Assembly: GCF_017573505.1 (NCBI RefSeq)
Contig: NZ_JAGEOJ010000009.1
Span: 1-64,000 of the forward strand
Direction: 5' to 3'
Length of the DNA stretch: 64,000 bases
Origin: Actinomadura barringtoniae
GTDB lineage: Bacteria > Actinomycetota > Actinomycetes > Streptosporangiales > Streptosporangiaceae
Part shown: positions 52,752-61,298 of the stretch, piece by piece
How the letters are laid out: every line of letters starts with the position of its first letter
Position numbering within the stretch: position 1 is the stretch's first letter
Made by a program: the position numbers and the translations under genes
The notes under the pieces: model-generated
What the model was told of the DNA's origin: nothing
Seen by the model: the letters and a program-made list of their open reading frames with translations, nothing else
Databases searched by the model: none

Positions 52752-53615
52752 TCAGTGGGTCCGGTCTCCGCTGCGGTCGCCGCTGTCGATCTGCCGGTCG
52801 ATCTCGTCCAGGTCGATCGGCGAGGCCTCGTCGTCCGACAGGCCCTCGTAGGGGTCGGGCGCGCGGTCCTTGCGGCGATCATGGAAGTAGGCCAGCACCT
52901 CGGCGACCTCGAACAGCACCAGGGTCGGCAGCGCTAGGGCCAGCATCGTGAACGGGTCCTGGCTGGGCGTCGCCACGGCCGCGAACACGAAGATTCCGAA
53001 GATCAGCATCCGCCGGGACTTGCGGATCCGGGCGTGGGTGAGCACCCCGGCCCGGTTCAGCACCACCACGAACAGCGGCAGCTCGAAGGTCAGGCCGAAG
53101 ATCAGCAGCATGGCCTGGGCGTAGCCCAGGTACTCCTGGATGCCCACCAGGACCGTGGTGTCACCGGGCGCGAGCCCGATGAAGATCTTCAGGCCCTTGT
53201 CCATGGTCAGGTAGGCCAGGGCCCCGCCCGCCAGGAACAGCGGGACCGCCGCCGTCATGAAGATGTAGGTCCAGCGCCGCTCGCGCTTGTAGAGCCCGGG
53301 CGCGACGAACGCCCACAGCTGGTAGAGCCAGATCGGGGACGAGATCACCGCCCCGACGATCAGCGCGACCTTCAGGTGGATGAAGAAACCGTCGAAGATC
53401 CCGTGCACCACCAGGTCGCAGTGGTGGTTGATGCAGTGCTCGGGCGGGATCCGGGTGAAGGGCTTCTTCAGGAAGTCCCAGATCGGGTCGAAGAAGATCC
53501 AGCCCACGATCGCGCCCGCGACCAGGCCGAGCATGGCTTTGACCAACCGGTTGCGCAGCTCACGGAGGTGATCCATGAGGGGCATCCGGCCCTCATTGTT
53601 CGCCTGTCGGCTCAT
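52752..53615 (-). CDS. tatC: Twin-arginine translocase subunit TatC
   Basis: A 287-residue polytopic protein with six predicted helices. The start reads EGRMPLMDHLRELRNRLVKA, the conserved N-terminal TatC signature that binds twin-arginine signals. Other conserved parts are FIHLKVALIVGAVISSPIWL, YQLWAFVAPGLYKRERRW and FGLTFELPLFVVVLNRAGVL. The Asp/Glu-rich tail is typical of actinobacteria. It is 50 bases downstream of tatA; no tatB is in the window. Confidence 0.93.
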   Translation of the reverse strand: MSRQANNEGRMPLMDHLRELRNRLVKAMLGLVAGAIVGWIFFDPIWDFLKKPFTRIPPEHCINHHCDLVVHGIFDGFFIHLKVALIVGAVISSPIWLYQLWAFVAPGLYKRERRWTYIFMTAAVPLFLAGGALAYLTMDKGLKIFIGLAPGDTTVLVGIQEYLGYAQAMLLIFGLTFELPLFVVVLNRAGVLTHARIRKSRRMLIFGIFVFAAVATPSQDPFTMLALALPTLVLFEVAEVLAYFHDRRKDRAPDPYEGLSDDEASPIDLDEIDRQIDSGDRSGDRTH

Positions 53616-53664
53616 CGTCTTCTTCTATGCCGGTGACTGGGGCCCGTCTTTGTGAGGAGGGGAA

Positions 53665-54030
53665 TCAGGACTTGCGCACCTGAGCGGGGTCGACGGGCAC
53701 GCCCTGGATGGGCTCACCGGAACCGAGAGTGCGCTGCGGGGCGCTCTGCTGGGCGGCCTCGCGCTCCAGGCGGGCGGCCTCCTCGCGCAGCTGCGCGGCG
53801 CGGTCCCGGTTGGACTGGGCGGCGTCGGCCGCGGCCGGTGCGGCGGGGGCGGGAGCCTCCTGAGCCTTGTCCTGCCCGTCCTCGTCGTCGTGCAGGCCCT
53901 TGGTCTCAGCCTTGAGGATGCGCGCGGACTTGCCCAGCGAGCGCGCCAGCTGGGGCAGCTTGGCCGACCCGAACAGCAGCAACACGACGACCAGGATGAT
54001 CAGCCACTCGCCGCCACCAAGATTAGGCAT
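53665..54030 (-). CDS. tatA: Twin-arginine translocase subunit TatA
   Basis: A 121-residue TatA: one N-terminal transmembrane helix (GEWLIILVVVLLLFGSAKLP), the FG-x-x-KLP hinge, an amphipathic helix (LARSLGKSARILKAETKGL) and a long polar tail with an Arg/Glu coiled segment. Oligomers form the Tat protein-conducting pore with TatC. Precedes tatC in the pafBC-tatAC-helY block. ATG 54030. Confidence 0.92.
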   Translation of the reverse strand: MPNLGGGEWLIILVVVLLLFGSAKLPQLARSLGKSARILKAETKGLHDDEDGQDKAQEAPAPAAPAAADAAQSNRDRAAQLREEAARLEREAAQQSAPQRTLGSGEPIQGVPVDPAQVRKS

Positions 54031-54059
54031 GGAACAAACCTCTTTCGCGCAGGTGGTAC

Positions 54060-54284
54060 TCAGGACGATCGTACGCCGTCCTCGGGGTCTTGTGTCTTAC
54101 GCGCGTCGCTCAGTGTCCGAAGTTCACGCTGAAGATCGGAATGTTTCGGTTCGAGTCGCCGCCGGGTCCGGTCGAGTTCACGTCCGAAGCGGCGAACGCC
54201 CAGGTAGACCTTGAACCCGCACACGGCGAGCACCGCCAGGCCTATGAAGCCCAACGCCACCGACACCGGAACCCACGCCACCAC
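54060..54284 (-). CDS. Small single-helix membrane protein between pafC and tatA
   Basis: A 74-residue protein from GTG 54284, which follows GGTGAC. One helix (VPVSVALGFIGLAVLAVCGF) leads into a basic, charged C-terminal coil (VRRFGRELDRTRRRLEPKHS). The longer frame upstream overlaps pafC and is probably not translated. Position between pafC (19 bases) and tatA (29 bases) suggests operon membership. Function unknown; an envelope scaffold or Tat accessory role would be speculation. Confidence 0.6.
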   Translation of the reverse strand: MVAWVPVSVALGFIGLAVLAVCGFKVYLGVRRFGRELDRTRRRLEPKHSDLQRELRTLSDARKTQDPEDGVRSS

Positions 54285-54303
54285 GTCACCGTAGCGGACA
54301 CGG

Positions 54304-55308
54304 TCAAGCCTTGTCGTACAGGGCCAGCGCTCGCGCGGCGTCGTCCCTGATCCCCCTGGCCAGCTCCGTGGGGGCCACCACGCGGCCTTGATCACCGAGC
54401 CGCAGGACCAGCCCGCGCACCCACCGCGTGTCGGGCGTGCCCAGGACGACCCGCAGCCGCCCCTCGCCCAGTTCCTCGACGCTGTCGCACGGGTAGTAGT
54501 CGGCGACCCAGCGCCCCTGAGGAGTGAGCTCCAAGGTCACCCGGACGTCGTCGGGCGAGGGCCGGAACAGGCCCGCGTCCACGTCCCGGGGCTCGGCCTC
54601 CGCGGGGACCTCGGCCGGGACGTCCAGCACCTCCAGGTCCTGGATGCGGTCGATGCGGAAGAGCCGGACCGCCTCGGCGCGGCGGCACCAGCCCTCCAGG
54701 TAGGTGTTGCCCTCGACCACCAGCACGCGCATGGGATCGACGTCACGTTCGGTGTTCTCGTCGCGCGTCGGCACGTAGTAGGAGAGGTGCACGCGGCGTC
54801 CGCGGGCGACCGCGGAGCGTAGCAGTGCGAGGTTCTCGCCGCGCACGTCCAGCTCGACCGACAGGTGGCTGCTCGCCGCCGCGGCGGCGCCGGCCGCCGA
54901 CTCCAGCTTGGCGATCACGCGGCTCAGCGCGTCGCGGTCCTCCAGGTCGGGGATCCCGGCCAGCATCCGCAGCGCGACCAGCAGCGCGCTCGCCTCGTCC
55001 ACCTTCAGCCGCAGCGGCCGGGCTATCGACTCGGCCTCAGTGACGATGATCTCGCCGCCCTCGTAGGACAGGTCGATCGGGCAGTAGGGGTCGGGCGCAC
55101 GCAGCTCCACGCACCACAGCAGGTTCAGGTCGTCGATCAGCTGCTTCTCGCTGACGCCGAACGCGGCGGCGGCCTGGTCGAGCGCCACCGAGTCGCGGCT
55201 CACCACGTACGGCACCAGGGCCAGCAGGCGGCCGAGCCGGTCGGTGGAGGTCGTGCCGCTCTTCGCCGGGGCCTTGACCGCCGTCCTGGCCGGGGTTCTC
55301 GCCGCCAT
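54304..55308 (-). CDS. pafC: WYL-domain regulator PafC
   Basis: A 334-residue protein with an N-terminal helix-turn-helix (LGRLLALVPYVVSRDSVALD, QAAAAFGVSEKQLIDDLNLL) and a WYL domain (VHLSYYVPTRDENTERDVDP, YLEGWCRRAEAVRLFRIDRI). With PafB it forms the heteromeric activator of the proteasome-associated DNA-damage response in mycobacteria, in which WYL domains sense single-stranded DNA. The ATG 55308 shares a base with the pafB stop, so the pair is translationally coupled. A Lys/Ala/Thr-rich N-terminal tail precedes the HTH. Confidence 0.88.
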   Translation of the reverse strand: MAARTPARTAVKAPAKSGTTSTDRLGRLLALVPYVVSRDSVALDQAAAAFGVSEKQLIDDLNLLWCVELRAPDPYCPIDLSYEGGEIIVTEAESIARPLRLKVDEASALLVALRMLAGIPDLEDRDALSRVIAKLESAAGAAAAASSHLSVELDVRGENLALLRSAVARGRRVHLSYYVPTRDENTERDVDPMRVLVVEGNTYLEGWCRRAEAVRLFRIDRIQDLEVLDVPAEVPAEAEPRDVDAGLFRPSPDDVRVTLELTPQGRWVADYYPCDSVEELGEGRLRVVLGTPDTRWVRGLVLRLGDQGRVVAPTELARGIRDDAARALALYDKA

Positions 55309-56282
55309 CACTCGCTCACCGCCAGGACCGCCTTCAGCTGCTGGATGACCGCCTCGCGCAGGTCGGGCGGGTCGATCACCACGACGTCGTCGGCGAAGCG
55401 GGCGAGGTAGGGGGCGAACCGGTCCAGGTCGTGGAAGGTCAGCGTCGCCTCGTCCCAGGTCCCGTCGCCCACCGGGCGCACGTCCTTGGCCCACTGGCGC
55501 GGGCCCTGCGCGGCGCCGACGCGCAGCCGCACCGTGGCCGGGCGCGGCTCGGTGACCGGGTCGCCCCAGTCGAAGGCGATCTTGCGGACGTCCACGCCCT
55601 GCGGGACGCTCACGCTGCCCGCGGGCCCGTCGGAGGTCACCTGGCCGCTGATGCGGCTGAGGCGGAACACCCGGGTGTCGTCGCGGTCGCGGTCGTGGCC
55701 GACCACGTACCAGCGCCCGCGGCGGCTCACCACGCCCCACGGCTCCAGGTGCCGGCGGGAGGGCGACGTGCGGCCGATGCCCTGGTAGTCGAACGTCACC
55801 GGGCGGCCCTCGCGGACGGCCTCCCACAGCGCGGGGAAGGCGGGGTCGCCGGTGTCGACGCGCGGCTCGATGCCGAGCGTGGTGGACCCGTCGGTCTCCA
55901 CGCCCGCGGCGCGCAGCTTGAGCAGCGCACCCGAGGCGGCGTCGGCCATGCTGGCGCGCTGCCAGACGCGGGCGGCCAGGCCCAGCACGGCCGCCTCGTC
56001 GGGCGTCAGGTGGATGTCGGGGAGCTCGTAGGCCTGCGGCGAGATCCGGTAGCCGATCTCCTCGCCACCGCCGCCGTCCATGTCGGATCCGACCTCGAGC
56101 GGGACGCCGAGCTCGCGCAGCTCTTCCTTGTCGCGCTCGAACATCCGCTTGAACGCCTCGCCTGCGTCCGGGTAGCCGGGCACGGCCCGGCGAATCTGCT
56201 CGGCCGTCAGATAACGCCTGGTGGCGAGCAGGCAGACCACCAGGTTGAGCAGGCGCTCGGTCTTGCGCCGCGACACTTGCAC
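55308..56282 (-). CDS. pafB: WYL-domain regulator PafB
   Basis: A 324-residue WYL regulator: N-terminal winged helix (RKTERLLNLVVCLLATRRYL, TAEQIRRAVPGY), a linker helix with MFERDKEELRELGVPLEVG, then the WYL domain (VTFDYQGIGRTSPSRRHLEP, WYVVGHDRDRDDTRVFRLSR) and the WCX tail. Partner of PafC. Start is GTG 56282, giving MQVSRRKTERL, the typical N-terminus. First gene of the pafB-pafC-small membrane protein-tatA-tatC-helY run. Confidence 0.88.
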   Translation of the reverse strand: MQVSRRKTERLLNLVVCLLATRRYLTAEQIRRAVPGYPDAGEAFKRMFERDKEELRELGVPLEVGSDMDGGGGEEIGYRISPQAYELPDIHLTPDEAAVLGLAARVWQRASMADAASGALLKLRAAGVETDGSTTLGIEPRVDTGDPAFPALWEAVREGRPVTFDYQGIGRTSPSRRHLEPWGVVSRRGRWYVVGHDRDRDDTRVFRLSRISGQVTSDGPAGSVSVPQGVDVRKIAFDWGDPVTEPRPATVRLRVGAAQGPRQWAKDVRPVGDGTWDEATLTFHDLDRFAPYLARFADDVVVIDPPDLREAVIQQLKAVLAVSE

Positions 56283-56371
56283 ACCACCCTCTTCCGCCGG
56301 TTTCCCCCGGTCCCCCGACCGGCCTGGTCGGCCTCCGTCTTTTCTCCCGATCAGGACGCTACCGTTTCGGT

Positions 56372-57463
56372 GTGATCCGATGGCGCAAAGGCACGGTAGA
56401 AACCATCCGCCGCGAGTGGCCGGGGGCGGTCGAACTGGCGGTCTCGATCGACGGTGACGGCGCGCACCGGGCGCTCGCCTACCCCGCCCTGGTGGGCAGG
56501 CCGGAGCCAGGCGACACCGTCCTGCTCAACACTACGGCCTTGGCGATGGGATTGGGCACCGGCGGTTACGCGATGGTGATCGCGATTCCCGACCGGCTGC
56601 CGCCCGACCCGTCGGGGCCCGGTCACCTGGTCAAGGCCCGCTACACCCCGCTCCAGGCGACCGTGCTGGGCGCGGACGAGCAGGACTCCCCCCACCACGA
56701 GACGCTGCGCGAGGCCGACTCCCTGGACGGGATGCCGGTGATCGTCGCCGACCTGCACTCGGCGCTGCCGCCGATCCTGGCCGGGCTGCTGGCCGCCCGG
56801 CCCGGCACCCGCGTGGCGTACGTGATGCCCGACGGCGGCGCGCTGCCCGCCTGGTTCTCGATGTCGATCGCGCAGCTGAAGGACGCGGGCGCGCTGGCCG
56901 CCACGGTGACGGTCGGGCAGGCGTTCGGCGGCGATCTGGAGGCGGTGACCGTGCACACCGGCCTGCTGGCGGCGCGGCACGTGCTGGACGCCGAGGTCGT
57001 GGTGCTGGCGCAGGGCCCGGGCAACCTCGGCACCGGCACGCGCTGGGGGTTCTCCGGCGTGTCGGCCGGCGAGGCGATCAACGCTGCGGGCGTCCTGGGC
57101 GGGCGCCCGATCGGATCGCTGCGGGTGAGCGAGGGCGACAAGCGCGAGCGCCACCTTGGGGTCTCGCACCACAGCCTGACCGCCTACGGGCGGGTCGCCC
57201 TCTCCCCCGCCGAGATCGTCGTTCCCGAGCTGGGCGGCGAGTTCGGCACCCGCGTCGCCGCCCAGGCCGCCACGCTGGGCGAGCGCCACACGCTCGTGCC
57301 GGTCGGCGTGGAAGGGCTGGAGGACGTCCTGCGCCGGTACGAGAAGGACTGGGGCGTGCGGATGTCCACCATGGGGCGTCGCCTGGACGGCGACCTGGCC
57401 TACTTCTTGACCGCCGCCGCCGCGGGCCGCCACTGCGCGGCGGCGGCGTCCTCGGGCGTGTAG
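56372..57463 (+). CDS. DUF3866 family protein
   Basis: A 363-residue protein of DUF3866, which typically neighbours pafBC in actinobacteria. Blocks: VSIDGDGAHRALAYPALVGR, PGDTVLLNTTALAMGLGTGG, RVAYVMPDGGALPAWFSMSI and VVLAQGPGNLGTGTRWGFSG. GTG 56372 is used, divergent from pafB across 89 bases. No signal peptide or membrane helix. Biochemical role is unknown; the conserved linkage hints at a link to the proteasome/DNA-damage system. Its last 64 bases overlap the convergent DUF3291 gene. Confidence 0.8.
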   Translation: MIRWRKGTVETIRREWPGAVELAVSIDGDGAHRALAYPALVGRPEPGDTVLLNTTALAMGLGTGGYAMVIAIPDRLPPDPSGPGHLVKARYTPLQATVLGADEQDSPHHETLREADSLDGMPVIVADLHSALPPILAGLLAARPGTRVAYVMPDGGALPAWFSMSIAQLKDAGALAATVTVGQAFGGDLEAVTVHTGLLAARHVLDAEVVVLAQGPGNLGTGTRWGFSGVSAGEAINAAGVLGGRPIGSLRVSEGDKRERHLGVSHHSLTAYGRVALSPAEIVVPELGGEFGTRVAAQAATLGERHTLVPVGVEGLEDVLRRYEKDWGVRMSTMGRRLDGDLAYFLTAAAAGRHCAAAASSGV

Positions 57464-57897
57464 GCGTCCCTGAACCCGAAGGCGCTGGGCGAGGGGCCCT
57501 GGTCGCGCAGCAGCAGCAGGCGCTCCACGGCCTCCTCGACGGTGGGTACGTGCCCGGCCGGGACCCACCACAGCACCTGGAACGGCGCCTTCGGGAGCCG
57601 GAACCACTCCCCCCGGCGGCGCAGCATGTCCAGGTGCCCGCTGCGGTAGACGAAGTCCCACAGCGCGTCGCGGCTCTCCCAGACCGACATGTTCACCAGC
57701 ACGTCGTCGCCCAGCGACGTCCGGAGCGCGGTGGCGTCGTTGCCGCCGTCCTCCACCAGGCGCCACACGAAGCCGGGCGCGTTGTCGGCGACCTCGTTCA
57801 GCGGGTCGAGCATCGAGGTGAAGCCGTTCATCCGCGGGTCGTCGAGGGGGAAGGTCAAGGTGCCCACGTTGAGCTGGGCGAGGTGGTGTCCCGTCAT
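57400..57897 (-). CDS. DUF3291 domain protein
   Basis: A 165-residue protein with the DUF3291 (dimeric alpha/beta-barrel-like) pattern: HLAQLNVGTLTFPLDDPRMN, APGFVWRLVEDGGNDATALR, NMSVWESRDALWDFVYRSGH and FRLPKAPFQVLWWVPAGHVP. The conserved Trp and His cluster resembles heme- or antibiotic-monooxygenase-like folds, with no proven activity. ATG 57897 has GAGGTGG before it. Lies 32 bases after the HTH regulator on the same strand, so likely co-expressed. Its 3' end overlaps DUF3866 by 64 bases. Confidence 0.8.
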   Translation of the reverse strand: MTGHHLAQLNVGTLTFPLDDPRMNGFTSMLDPLNEVADNAPGFVWRLVEDGGNDATALRTSLGDDVLVNMSVWESRDALWDFVYRSGHLDMLRRRGEWFRLPKAPFQVLWWVPAGHVPTVEEAVERLLLLRDQGPSPSAFGFRDAYTPEDAAAAQWRPAAAAVKK

Positions 57898-57929
57898 GTC
57901 CCCCACCTCACCATCGCGGCATCTCTATG

Positions 57930-58598
57930 TCAACAGTCATTATTTTTAGAAGCGGTCACGACGACGCAGCACAGCCCCGGCCGCGCGTCCATGCGCGCCC
58001 GCAGACCCTCAGCACCCTCAGCGCCCTCCAGAAGCCCTTCCAGCAACGCCAGGTTCATCCCGCACACCAGGGGCGGATGGGCCTCGGAGAGGGCATGGAA
58101 GGGGCAGTTGGCCATGCGCAGGACGCCCGCCTCGTCGTCCATGCGCGGCTCGTAGCCGCGAGCGGCCAGCACGGCCGCCGCCGCGTCCAGGTCCTCGACC
58201 GGCCCGGCGGCCCGGCCCGCGGCACGCCCCTCGCGGCGTGCGGCGTCCTGGAGCTCGGTGTCCAGCCGCGCGACCTCGGCCACCTCGGCCAGCAGGTCGG
58301 CGGCGGTGCGGTAGTCGCGCGCCGGGATCGAGAACTGGTGCTCGGCGCCCGAACGGCGGTAGAGCTTGGCGGGCCGCCCCGCACCCGGGCCCGAACGGCC
58401 GCTGAGCCGCCTGCTCTCGGTCTCCAGCAGCCCGGCGTCCACGAGCTTGTCCAGGTGGAACGCGGCGAGCGTGCGCTGGATCCCGGCGCCCTCGGCCGCT
58501 TCGTTCCGGCCCACCTCGTGGTCCTGGGCGGCCACGTAGTCGTAGAGCCGCCTGCGGACGGGGTCCTGCAGAACGGCGATGGCGTCGATGTCCTCCAC
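57930..58598 (-). CDS. HTH regulator with C-terminal cysteine cluster (ArsR/SufR-like layout)
   Basis: A 222-residue regulator. The N-terminal winged helix is ALQDP-type (VLQDPVRRRLYDYVAAQDHE, NEAAEGAGIQRTLAAFHLDK, LVDAGLLETESRRL). The C-terminal domain has NCPFHALSEAHPPLVCGMN and ends PGLCCVVV: four cysteines, the first two spaced C-x13-C, plus conserved histidines. That layout suggests an iron-sulfur or metal sensor similar in plan to SufR, but the spacing differs, so the cofactor is inferred. GTG 58598 start. Likely controls the DUF3291 gene just downstream. Confidence 0.78.
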   Translation of the reverse strand: MEDIDAIAVLQDPVRRRLYDYVAAQDHEVGRNEAAEGAGIQRTLAAFHLDKLVDAGLLETESRRLSGRSGPGAGRPAKLYRRSGAEHQFSIPARDYRTAADLLAEVAEVARLDTELQDAARREGRAAGRAAGPVEDLDAAAAVLAARGYEPRMDDEAGVLRMANCPFHALSEAHPPLVCGMNLALLEGLLEGAEGAEGLRARMDARPGLCCVVVTASKNNDC

Positions 58599-58640
58599 CC
58601 CGCCATTCTAAGAACAACGAGAGTGGGCGTTAGAAGTGGT

Positions 58641-59582
58641 TCAGTGCGCGCCGAGGATGTCGACGACGAAGACGAGCGTGTCGTCCTTCTTGATCCCGGC
58701 CTGCTGGAGGCCGCCCAGCGGCCCGTAGCCGAGCGACGGCGGCACGACCAGCATCACCCGGCTGCCGATCTTCTGCCCGACCAGGCCCTGGTCCCAGCCC
58801 TTCAGCACCTGGCCGGTGCCGATCGTGACCGCGTACGGGCGGCCGTCGGCCCACGAGGAGTTGAAGATCTTCCCGTCCCGCCAGAACGCGCCCTCGTACT
58901 GCAGCGCGAGCAGCTGGCCCTTGCGGACGGGCTGGCCCTGCCCCTGGACCAGGACGCGCATCTGGAGGCTCTTGGGCGCGGCGGCCTTCGGGACGCTGAT
59001 CGACGGGGCCACGCCCGCCGGGGCGTTGGACACCGTGGGCAGCTTGGCGTCGTTCAGCGGCTGCGCCTTGCCCGTCGCGGCCGACGACCGCGGGTAGACC
59101 GCCCGAACGTCCAGCACGTAGACCAGCGAGTCGTCGGCGTTCACCTGGTGCGCGGCGTCGCCCTTGTCCCCGTAGCCGTCCTTGGGCGGGATCTCGGCGA
59201 CCACCCGGCCGCCGGGCTTGGCGCCGTCGAGCGCCTTGTCGAGGCCCTTCACCAGCTGGCCGGCCGGGAACGCGCCGGGCTGGCCGGCGTTGTAGCTGCT
59301 GGCCAGGAGCTTGTAGCCGCCCGCGCCCCAGCGGTAGCCCACATAGTCGGCGATCACCAGGTCGCCCTTGTGCGCGGAGGTCCCCTTGCCCTGCTCCAGG
59401 GTCTTGATCGCCAGGCTCTTGCCCGGCTTGCCCTTGGGGAAGTTCACGTCCGGCCGCGCACCGAAGGCGCCCTTGACCTTGACCTTCACGTCGGCGTCGC
59501 CGCCGAGGATGCCGCAGGAGGTCAGCGCGGGGGTCGCGGCCAGTACGGCGGCCGCGGACAGCGCGGTGAGGCGACGGCGCAT
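58641..59582 (-). CDS. Lipoprotein with tandem FKBP-type peptidyl-prolyl isomerase domains
   Basis: ATG 59582 is used because CGGAGGA precedes it and the product opens with a lipoprotein signal (lipobox LTSC, Cys23). In 313 residues there are two FKBP domains. The first (about 55-155; LVIADYVGYRWGAGG, LVKGLDKALDGAKPGGRVVA) is divergent. The second (about 205-313; LALQYEGAFWRDGKIFNSSW, VLKGWDQGLVGQKIGSRVML, VVPPSLGYGPLG) has canonical active-site blocks. It should accelerate proline isomerisation of proteins outside the membrane. FKBP genes commonly flank pafA in actinobacteria. Confidence 0.9.
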   Translation of the reverse strand: MRRRLTALSAAAVLAATPALTSCGILGGDADVKVKVKGAFGARPDVNFPKGKPGKSLAIKTLEQGKGTSAHKGDLVIADYVGYRWGAGGYKLLASSYNAGQPGAFPAGQLVKGLDKALDGAKPGGRVVAEIPPKDGYGDKGDAAHQVNADDSLVYVLDVRAVYPRSSAATGKAQPLNDAKLPTVSNAPAGVAPSISVPKAAAPKSLQMRVLVQGQGQPVRKGQLLALQYEGAFWRDGKIFNSSWADGRPYAVTIGTGQVLKGWDQGLVGQKIGSRVMLVVPPSLGYGPLGGLQQAGIKKDDTLVFVVDILGAH

Positions 59583-59689
59583 GCGGGTGGGTCCTCCGGG
59601 GGTGGGGAGCGCAATGGCGCTCACCCTACCCCCTGGTGACCCGCCAGTAGCATGGCGTACCGGGAAGTCTCCGGAAGGTCGGGCTTGCC

Positions 59690-61048
59690 CTACATTCCGG
59701 CAATGAGCTTGTCGACGCGCTCGTCCACCGAGCGGAACGGGTCCTTGCACAGCACGGTGCGCTGGGCCTGGTCGTTGAGCTTGAGGTGGACCCAGTCGAC
59801 GGTGAAGTCGCGGCGCTTCTCCTGGGCCTTGCGGATGAACTCGCCGCGCAGCCGCGCCCGGGTGGTCTGCGGCGGCACCGACTTGGCCTCGAAGATCTCC
59901 AGGTCCTTGGCGACCCGTTCCACCGAGCCGCGCTTTTCCAGCAGGTAGTACAGGCCGCGCTCGCGGTGCACGTCGTGGTAGGCCAGGTCGAGCTGGGCCA
60001 CCCGCGGCGAGGACAGCGGCAGGTCGTACTTACGCCGGTACCGTTCGATCAGCTGGTACTTGGTCACCCAGTCGATCTCCCGCGACACCAGGTCCAGGTC
60101 GCCGGTCTCCACCGCGCGCAGGGTCCGCTCCCACAGGTCCAGCACGCGCTTGGCGGTCTCGTCGCCGCCACGCCGGTCCACGAAGTCCTTGGCCTTGCCG
60201 AAGTACTCCTTCTGGATCTCCAGCGAGCTGGCCTCGCGGCCGTTGGCCAGGCGCACCTTGCGCCGGCCGGTCATGTCGTGGCTGACCTCGCGGATCGCGC
60301 GGATCGGGTTCTCCAGGGTGAGGTCGCGCATGACCACCCCGGCCTCGATCATGCGCAGCACCAGGTCGGTCGCGCCGACCTTGAGCAGCATCGTGGTCTC
60401 GCTCATGTTCGAGTCGCCCACGATGACGTGCAGGCGGCGGAACCGCTCGGCGTCGGCGTGCGGCTCGTCGCGGGTGTTGATGATCGGCCGGGACCTGGTG
60501 GTCGCCGACGAGACGCCCTCCCAGATGTGCTCGGCCCGCTGCGACACGCAGTAGACCGCGCCGCGCGGGGTCTGCAGCACCTTGCCGGCGCCGCAGATGA
60601 TCTGGCGGGTGACCAGGTAGGGGATCAGCACGTCGGCCAGCCGGCCGAACTCGCCGTGCCGCCCGACCAGGTAGTTCTCGTGACAGCCGTAGGAGTTGCC
60701 GGCCGAGTCGGTGTTGTTCTTGAACAGGTAGATGTCGCCGGCGATGCCCTCTTCACGCAGGCGCCGCTCGGCGTCGACCAGCAGCCCCTCCAGGATCCGC
60801 TCGCCCGCCTTGTCGTGCGTCACCAGGTCCACGACGCTGTCGCACTCGGGCGTGGCGTACTCGGGGTGGCTTCCCACATCCAGGTACAGCCGCGCGCCGT
60901 TGCGCAGGAACACGTTGCTGGAGCGACCCCATGAGACCACCCGGCGGAACAGATAGCGGGCCACCTCGTCCGGTGACAACCGCCGCTGCCCGCGGAAGGT
61001 ACAGGTGACGCCGTACTCGTTCTCAAGCCCGAAAATGCGCCTGTCCAC
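59690..61048 (-). CDS. pafA: Pup-protein ligase PafA
   Basis: A 452-residue carboxylate-amine ligase that attaches the C-terminal Glu of Pup to substrate lysines, tagging them for the proteasome. Family landmarks: IFGLENEYGVTCTF (Glu9), NGARLYLDVGSHPEYATPEC with the catalytic-base Asp, YLFKNNTDSAGNSYGCHENY and QYLI-type KYQLIERYRRKYDLPL. Length equals the family norm. The start is GTG 61048. Separated from prcA by a strong terminator and preceded by the TACAtTGTA motif, it is probably transcribed on its own. Confidence 0.95.
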   Translation of the reverse strand: MDRRIFGLENEYGVTCTFRGQRRLSPDEVARYLFRRVVSWGRSSNVFLRNGARLYLDVGSHPEYATPECDSVVDLVTHDKAGERILEGLLVDAERRLREEGIAGDIYLFKNNTDSAGNSYGCHENYLVGRHGEFGRLADVLIPYLVTRQIICGAGKVLQTPRGAVYCVSQRAEHIWEGVSSATTRSRPIINTRDEPHADAERFRRLHVIVGDSNMSETTMLLKVGATDLVLRMIEAGVVMRDLTLENPIRAIREVSHDMTGRRKVRLANGREASSLEIQKEYFGKAKDFVDRRGGDETAKRVLDLWERTLRAVETGDLDLVSREIDWVTKYQLIERYRRKYDLPLSSPRVAQLDLAYHDVHRERGLYYLLEKRGSVERVAKDLEIFEAKSVPPQTTRARLRGEFIRKAQEKRRDFTVDWVHLKLNDQAQRTVLCKDPFRSVDERVDKLIAGM

Positions 61049-61192
61049 ACCTTGACCCTATGCGGCCGGGACCCCAGTTGGCAGTGTCTTGATTCCCTGG
61101 ATTTCGCGGCACATCCGATCACGCGACATCGAAAGCCCGATCACGGCCGGTGACCGGGGCCGATCGCCCTGCGTACGGCCACCGCCCGGCGC

Positions 61193-61209
61193 CTTTACAT
61201 TGTAGATCA
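61193..61209. promoter_or_regulatory. Shared 17-bp AT-rich motif, copy 2 (upstream of pafA)
   Basis: CTTTACATTGTAGATCA is identical to 11713-11729. It lies 145 bases before the pafA start and 18 bases beyond the prcA terminator hairpin, where a pafA promoter would be expected. Confidence 0.5.
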
Positions 61210-61227
61210 TTAATGGTCGCGAAAAGA

Positions 61228-61261
61228 CCCGCCACGACCGCGCGGCGCGGATCGTGGCGGG
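61228..61261 (-). terminator. Intrinsic terminator of the prcB-prcA operon
   Basis: CCCGCCACGA (61228-61237) pairs with TCGTGGCGGG (61252-61261), with further GCG/CGC pairing inside. On the minus strand the stem is followed by TCTTTT, a real U tract. It lies 37 bases past the prcA stop. Confidence 0.85.
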
Positions 61262-61298
61262 CCTGATCGAATCTGATCGAGCTCCTGCGGGCTCCCGG

